Of a stretch of DNA of 55,959 nucleotides, positions 52,206-55,959 are shown piece by piece. The notes beneath the pieces were generated by a model that saw only the letters and a program-made list of their open reading frames with translations, had not been told where the DNA came from and did no database searches. The position numbers and the translations under genes are program-made. This DNA comes from Methanomassiliicoccaceae archaeon (GTDB lineage Archaea > Thermoplasmatota > Thermoplasmata > Methanomassiliicoccales > Methanomethylophilaceae): positions 1 through 55,959 of the forward strand of contig JAITWO010000063.1 of NCBI GenBank assembly GCA_031285205.1, in the 5' to 3' direction. The first letter of the stretch is position 1. Every line of letters starts with the position of its first letter.

Positions 52206-52433
52206 TGTTCGTCAACAGAGGCCGCCAGTCAGTTAACGGCATCCCGATGCAAAAGCGGTCCGGCACACCCCTTCGCATCATCATCCGATCTCTGCGTATG
52301 CTGAAAGCACAGGACGGCCATCCCATCAGAAAAAGATATTCCAAAGAGCATTGCGGAATTACGATGCATAGTCGTTCGCCGACCAAAAGTATATAAGTTA
52401 TCCTCTAATAACGCGCTAAATACAGGTGTATAA
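52206..52433 (+). promoter_or_regulatory. Spacer with S6e promoter
   Basis: No supported gene. TATA element AAAAGTATATAAG (about 52384-52396) with an A-rich BRE lies about 38-50 bases before the S6e ATG at 52434. A 63-codon open frame (52205-52396) overlaps the preceding stop but looks random. Confidence 0.5.
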
Positions 52434-52835
52434 ATGGTTGACTTTAAAGTGGTCGTAGGTGACGTCAAGACGGGAAGGTCGCACAAGGTGACCGTGTCCG
52501 GGCATCACGCCAACTCCCTTGTGGGAAAGAATATCGGAGAGGTAGTGGACGGGATATTCGTCGGCCTCCCTGGATACAAGCTGAAGATAACGGGCGGAAG
52601 CGACGGTAACGGCATTCCGATGCGCAAAGACCTCCCCGGTAACAAGAGAAGAAGGATCCTGCTGTCGAACAGCCTGGGATTCCATGAGGTCTATCCCGGC
52701 GAGAGGAGACGCAAGGCGCTCCGCGGCTCAGCGATATCGAATGAGATAGTGCAGATCAACATGGCCGTCGCCGAGTACGGTCCAAAACCGATAGAAGAGA
52801 TTTTGGCCCCTCCGAAGGCTGAGGAAAAGAAATGA
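52434..52835 (+). CDS. rps6e: Ribosomal protein S6e
   Basis: Small-subunit protein of 133 residues. [37 protein letters not shown] and [35 protein letters not shown] are archetypal; the C-terminal PPKAEEKK tail is short as in archaea. Overlaps the aIF2-gamma ATG by 4 bases (ATGA), a conserved archaeal pairing. Confidence 0.97.
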   Translation: MVDFKVVVGDVKTGRSHKVTVSGHHANSLVGKNIGEVVDGIFVGLPGYKLKITGGSDGNGIPMRKDLPGNKRRRILLSNSLGFHEVYPGERRRKALRGSAISNEIVQINMAVAEYGPKPIEEILAPPKAEEKK

Positions 52836-54061
52836 AGGTCCTCAAGCAGCCCGAGGTCAATATCGGAATGATAGGGCACGTCGACCACGGAAAAACAACG
52901 CTCACGAAAGCATTAAGCGGCGAGTGGACAGACAAACATTCCGAGGAGATCAAAAGAGGCATATCCATAAAGTTAGGATATGCGGACGTCTCTTTCTACA
53001 GATGCAAGGGCTGCGGCGGGAAAGGCACCGCCGATAAATGTAAGAACTGCGGCTCGGAGGCCGAGGTCATAAGGTCGGTGTCGTTCGTCGATGCACCTGG
53101 GCACGAGACCCTGATGGCCACCATGCTCTCCGGTGCGGCGCTCATGGACGGCGCGTTGCTTTTAGTGGCGGCGAACGAGAAATGCCCGCAGCCGCAGACC
53201 AAGGAGCACCTGATGGCGCTGTCCATCATAGGAATTGAGAAGATAATAATCGTTCAGAACAAGATCGACATAGTCACCAGGGAAGAGGCCCTTGAGAACT
53301 ACAAGCAGATCAAGGCGTTCGTTAAGGGAACAATAGCCGAGAACGCACCCATAATCCCGGTATCGGCGCACCACGACGTGAATATAGACAAACTGGTGGA
53401 TGCCATTGAGAAATACATAATATCGGAAATAAAAAGGGACGCCGATGCGCCGCCGCTGATGCATGTTGCCCGTTCATTTGATATCAACGCGCCCGGAGCA
53501 TCCCCCAAGGACATCAAAGGCGGGGTGATCGGCGGCTCGCTGATACAGGGGACACTGAAGATAGGCGACGAGATAGAGATAGTCCCGGGCAGAAAGGTCG
53601 AAGCGGCCGGCAAGCAGACGTGGGAACGTATCACTACGAAAGTCGTTTCACTTCAGGCGGGCGGGAAAAGAACGGATGCAGTTTATCCGGGAGGGCTGAT
53701 AGCCATAGGGACGGGACTTGATCCCGCAATAACCAAATCCGACGGCCTTACGGGAAGGATGATCGGAACTCCCGCATATCTTCCGGACGTGGTCCACGAC
53801 TTCAAAATGAAGACGATACTTTTGGACAGGGTCGTCGGTACAGCATCAGACCTTAAAGTTGAAGAGATAAAGAGCAACGAGCCGCTGATGCTGAGCATCG
53901 GGACGGCGACAACGGTCGGCGTCGTGAAGAGCGCAAGGAGCGGTTCCGCCGAGGTCGTACTGAAGATACCCGTCTGCATAGTCAAAAATCAGAGAGTCGC
54001 CATTTCCAGAAGGATATCCGGCAAGTGGAGACTCATCGGGTACGGCATCGTAGAGCAGTGA
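52832..54061 (+). CDS. eif2g: Translation initiation factor aIF2, gamma subunit
   Basis: GTPase subunit of the aIF2 heterotrimer that brings Met-tRNAi to the small subunit. [14 protein letters not shown] (G1), [20 protein letters not shown] (G3), NKIDIV (G4) and a zinc knuckle [16 protein letters not shown] within the G domain are present. The C-terminal barrels end in [16 protein letters not shown]. Length 409. The PIN gene starts 1 base after its stop. Confidence 0.97.
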   Translation: MKVLKQPEVNIGMIGHVDHGKTTLTKALSGEWTDKHSEEIKRGISIKLGYADVSFYRCKGCGGKGTADKCKNCGSEAEVIRSVSFVDAPGHETLMATMLSGAALMDGALLLVAANEKCPQPQTKEHLMALSIIGIEKIIIVQNKIDIVTREEALENYKQIKAFVKGTIAENAPIIPVSAHHDVNIDKLVDAIEKYIISEIKRDADAPPLMHVARSFDINAPGASPKDIKGGVIGGSLIQGTLKIGDEIEIVPGRKVEAAGKQTWERITTKVVSLQAGGKRTDAVYPGGLIAIGTGLDPAITKSDGLTGRMIGTPAYLPDVVHDFKMKTILLDRVVGTASDLKVEEIKSNEPLMLSIGTATTVGVVKSARSGSAEVVLKIPVCIVKNQRVAISRRISGKWRLIGYGIVEQ

Positions 54062-54062
54062 C

Positions 54063-54422
54063 ATGCAATCCGTCGTTTTAGATACCAATGCGTTATTGAT
54101 GCCGTTCGAGATGCGCATGAACCTCGATCTCGCGGTAGCATCTTTGCTCGGGGACGTGAGGATGGTCGTGCCGGGTCCGATGATCGGCGAGCTTAAGAAT
54201 CTGGACAACAAGCATGCCAAGGCGGCGCTGATGCTCGCCCGGAAATACGAGATAATGCAGACGGACGGCACAGGCGATGATGCCATAGTGGAGGCGGCGA
54301 TAAGGCTGAACGCGTACGTTCTCACCAACGACAAAGAATTAAGGAGACGATTAAGGTCTCTGAGGATACCGATGATATATCTGAGGTCGCACACCCATCT
54401 TGTCCTGGAGACCATCAGTTGA
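54063..54422 (+). CDS. PIN-domain ribonuclease, Fcf1/Utp24-like
   Basis: 119-residue single PIN domain. Acidic metal ligands are visible in VLDTNALLMPF (Asp), PGPMIGELKNLDNK (Glu), GTGDDAIVEAAIR and VLTNDKELRRRLR (Asp). Its place right after aIF2-gamma is conserved in archaea, and homologues act in rRNA processing. A free toxin role is unlikely, since there is no antitoxin and the locus is a core operon. Its end overlaps the marker protein gene by 8 bases on the other strand. Confidence 0.88.
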   Translation: MQSVVLDTNALLMPFEMRMNLDLAVASLLGDVRMVVPGPMIGELKNLDNKHAKAALMLARKYEIMQTDGTGDDAIVEAAIRLNAYVLTNDKELRRRLRSLRIPMIYLRSHTHLVLETIS

Positions 54423-55233
54423 GAGGGTACGGCTGAGAATCCTCGTTCGTTGCCGGTTCCTTCCCGAGGTCCTTCAATTTAGACAGTATTATCTCTTTGC
54501 CGAACTCGCTTGATGCATACACCGGAATTTTGGTGCCCGCCTGAAGCAGGGCGCGGTCCTTTGCAACGTTGCGTATACATTCGGATGCGCATGCCGTTAT
54601 CACGTCACAGAACTCGAAGAGCCTCAGCGCATCCTTCATTGACGTTCCTGTTGTGTGCACCGCAAATATCGCGACATTCCAGCCGAACGCATTGCGTATG
54701 AGCTCGGCATCATCCGCCTTCGTTATCGTCACACCGACCTTATTGCACCCCATCGCGAACGCCTTTGAAACGCCGCCGAACTGGTCTATGGTCGTTCTGA
54801 CGGGATCAAGCACGCGTTCCCTGCCGATCGCGTCCAAAACAGATCCGATGGGCTCCGTCTCAACGATCCCGGAGATCCTTCCGCCCAATCCCTGTACCAC
54901 TTCCGGATCATCAACAACGCACGTTCCGGTGCCGTCCGCCGCAATCACTGCTGAATCAAGGATGTTCTTCTGAAGTGCCATGCTCAGCAGTTCGGAGATC
55001 CCGAAACTAAGGAAATCGTTCATCCTGACCTGGCGGGATTCGGTGCACATACCGAAATGAGAGATACGGTATTCCATGTTCTCCCGTATTGTCGATTCGT
55101 TGAATTCGTCGATGTTGCGGTACTTTTTGAACAAAGGACAGAACTTGACCCTCGGTTCACCGATCTCGACCACTTTGCCGTCCTCTATGACCACCCTGGT
55201 CATACCGAGTGCTTCCATCACGTGCCTTGCCAT
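54415..55233 (-). CDS. mmp8: Methanogenesis marker protein 8 (DUF2099)
   Basis: Protein of 272 residues found in methanogen genomes. RHVMEALGMTRVVIEDGKVVEIGEPRVKFCPLF, ENMEYRISHFGMCTESRQVRMNDFLSFGISELL and TACASECIRNVAKDRALLQAGTKIPVYASSEFGKEIIL match the family as I remember it, including several conserved Cys (CPLF, GMCT, CDVITACASEC). The biochemical role is not known to me; a link to methyl-coenzyme M reductase function is inferred from its methanogen-specific distribution. It overlaps the cyclophilin stop by 1 base. Confidence 0.85.
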   Translation of the reverse strand: MARHVMEALGMTRVVIEDGKVVEIGEPRVKFCPLFKKYRNIDEFNESTIRENMEYRISHFGMCTESRQVRMNDFLSFGISELLSMALQKNILDSAVIAADGTGTCVVDDPEVVQGLGGRISGIVETEPIGSVLDAIGRERVLDPVRTTIDQFGGVSKAFAMGCNKVGVTITKADDAELIRNAFGWNVAIFAVHTTGTSMKDALRLFEFCDVITACASECIRNVAKDRALLQAGTKIPVYASSEFGKEIILSKLKDLGKEPATNEDSQPYPLN

Positions 55234-55712
55234 TACTCTATGACCTCTGCCTTCTTGATCACGATGTCGGTAAGAGGGCGGTTGTGCCTGTCCGTCCTGG
55301 CCTTCGCGACCCTGTCAACGATCCCCATGCCCTCGGTCACCTCACCGAACACCGGGTGCGCGCTCGGTGTCCTCGTATCATCCCAGTCCAGGTATGTGTT
55401 GTCCACGAGATTGATGAAGAACTGGCTCCCCCCGGAGTTGGGGCGGCCGGTGTTGGCCATCGATATCGTCCCACGCATGTTGGAATGCCCCTTCACAAAC
55501 TCGTCCTTTATGTTATATCCGGGACCGCCCGTCCCGTTGCCGTCAGGGCAGCCTCCCTGTATCATGAACCTATCGATCACCCGGTGGAATATCGTTCCGT
55601 CATAGAACCCTTTCTTCACAAGGTCTGTAAAGTTTGCCGTTGTGATAGGCATATCATCGTACAAAGAGATGATGATGTCCCCCATGCTCGTTCCTAATTT
55701 GACTTTCGCCAT
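55233..55712 (-). CDS. Cyclophilin-type peptidyl-prolyl cis-trans isomerase
   Basis: Cytosolic cyclophilin of 159 residues that catalyses prolyl isomerisation. FHRVIDRFMIQGGCPDGNGTGGPGYNIKDEF, the catalytic region MANTGRPNSGGSQFFINLVD, and HPVFGEVTEGMGIVDRV are the family blocks. ATG at 55712 (MAKVKLGTSMGDI) was chosen; the open frame extends 48 codons upstream into unrelated sequence. Co-transcribed with the marker protein gene. Confidence 0.95.
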   Translation of the reverse strand: MAKVKLGTSMGDIIISLYDDMPITTANFTDLVKKGFYDGTIFHRVIDRFMIQGGCPDGNGTGGPGYNIKDEFVKGHSNMRGTISMANTGRPNSGGSQFFINLVDNTYLDWDDTRTPSAHPVFGEVTEGMGIVDRVAKARTDRHNRPLTDIVIKKAEVIE

Positions 55713-55959
55713 GGACACGCATGCACGTAATGATAAAAACCCTTTCCTGTTCGGAGATATGCGATAATGTATCGTGCATATACACAAAAAATGCAGAACG
55801 CAGACGACATCCCGTTGCTGTTGAACAATTAATACGATAAATCCCGAGTTTGACACTTAGCCCGACAGCATCCGCTGAGTGATGTGACCGTTGCATGAGG
55901 CCCGCACGTTCTCACTTAGCGTTTTCTATCATCCGAATGCGTCCATCGAAGCCTGTTTC
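55713..55959. other. Right-edge spacer
   Basis: I see no gene here. The region upstream of the cyclophilin is AT-rich (for example TTCAACAGCAACGGG on the minus strand), but a TATA element could not be placed with confidence. The motif CACTTAG occurs twice near 55854 and 55914. Confidence 0.4.

Noticed and set aside
52205-52396. 63-codon Arg-rich open frame after the 50.3-kb membrane gene
   Set aside because: It overlaps a stop as TAATG but has no ribosome site, extends into the S6e promoter and shows no family resemblance.
54063-54422. PIN protein as a VapC toxin
   Set aside because: There is no antitoxin partner, and its position behind aIF2-gamma is a conserved core operon arrangement.
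1-55959. CRISPR arrays, transposases, rRNA and tRNA genes
   Set aside because: No regular direct-repeat arrays, transposase motifs or RNA gene signatures were seen on reading either strand; a covariance-model tRNA search could still find one.

Overview
This window is archaeal and very probably from a methanogen of the Thermoplasmatota, most likely a Methanomassiliicoccales-type host-associated lineage. The evidence is archaeal/eukaryotic-type information genes (L7Ae, S28e, L24e, S6e, aIF5B, aIF2-gamma, aEF1-beta, DNA primase large subunit), archaeal phosphopantothenate synthetase, an archaetidyl-type CDP-alcohol phosphatidyltransferase, and a methanogenesis marker 8 protein. The lineage is inferred from gene content only. 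No rRNA, tRNA, insertion sequence or CRISPR array was seen.

Layout. 1-9.4 kb is housekeeping: a partial ORF, a TrmJ-like tRNA methyltransferase, an operon of phosphopantothenate synthetase, S-adenosylhomocysteine hydrolase, PfkB kinase, AK6-type kinase and CDP-alcohol phosphatidyltransferase, then primase large subunit, a radical SAM protein and malic enzyme. At 9.5-11.2 kb is a membrane-anchored protein carrying the sialyltransferase GT80 motifs. After a short aEF1-beta/zinc-ribbon pair, 11.8-45.8 kb is a surface-glycan island interrupted by few other genes. 45.9-50.1 kb is a translation operon (L7Ae, S28e, L24e, Ndk, aIF5B) followed by a phosphosugar isomerase. 50.3-52.2 kb holds one more large membrane protein, and 52.4-55.7 kb holds S6e, aIF2-gamma, a PIN protein, marker protein 8 and a cyclophilin.

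The glycan island contains several pathways. A tightly overlapping operon at 13.9-19.0 kb (DUF89 phosphatase, NDP-sugar pyrophosphorylase, HddA kinase, a GmhA-GmhB fusion, GT4) looks like a complete nucleotide-activated D-glycero-D-manno-heptose route. CDP-sugar genes rfbF, rfbG and rfbH, a thiamine-diphosphate enzyme and an NAD-dependent reductase (22.9 kb and 32.6-37.6 kb) match the logic of yersiniose-type branched 3,6-dideoxyhexose synthesis. A facing four-gene cassette (SDR, dehydroquinate-synthase-like, HMGL-type aldolase, HAD; 28.6-32.6 kb) probably makes another unusual carbohydrate. Around these are a flippase, GtrA, DedA, GT2 and GT4 enzymes, an acyltransferase, and six large polytopic GT-C-like proteins. 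A secreted aryl-sulfate-sulfotransferase homologue at 20.8-22.7 kb has a ten-base G tract in its coding strand.

The most notable points are the GT80-like protein, the heptose operon, the yersiniose-type set, the arylsulfotransferase with a possible slippage tract, and two near-identical 669-base inverted repeats in paralogous GT87-like genes bounding the 10.8-kb sugar-biosynthesis segment. Together these suggest an archaeon that builds a bacteria-like, possibly variable, cell-surface polysaccharide. No intergenic stretch exceeds about 300 bases.
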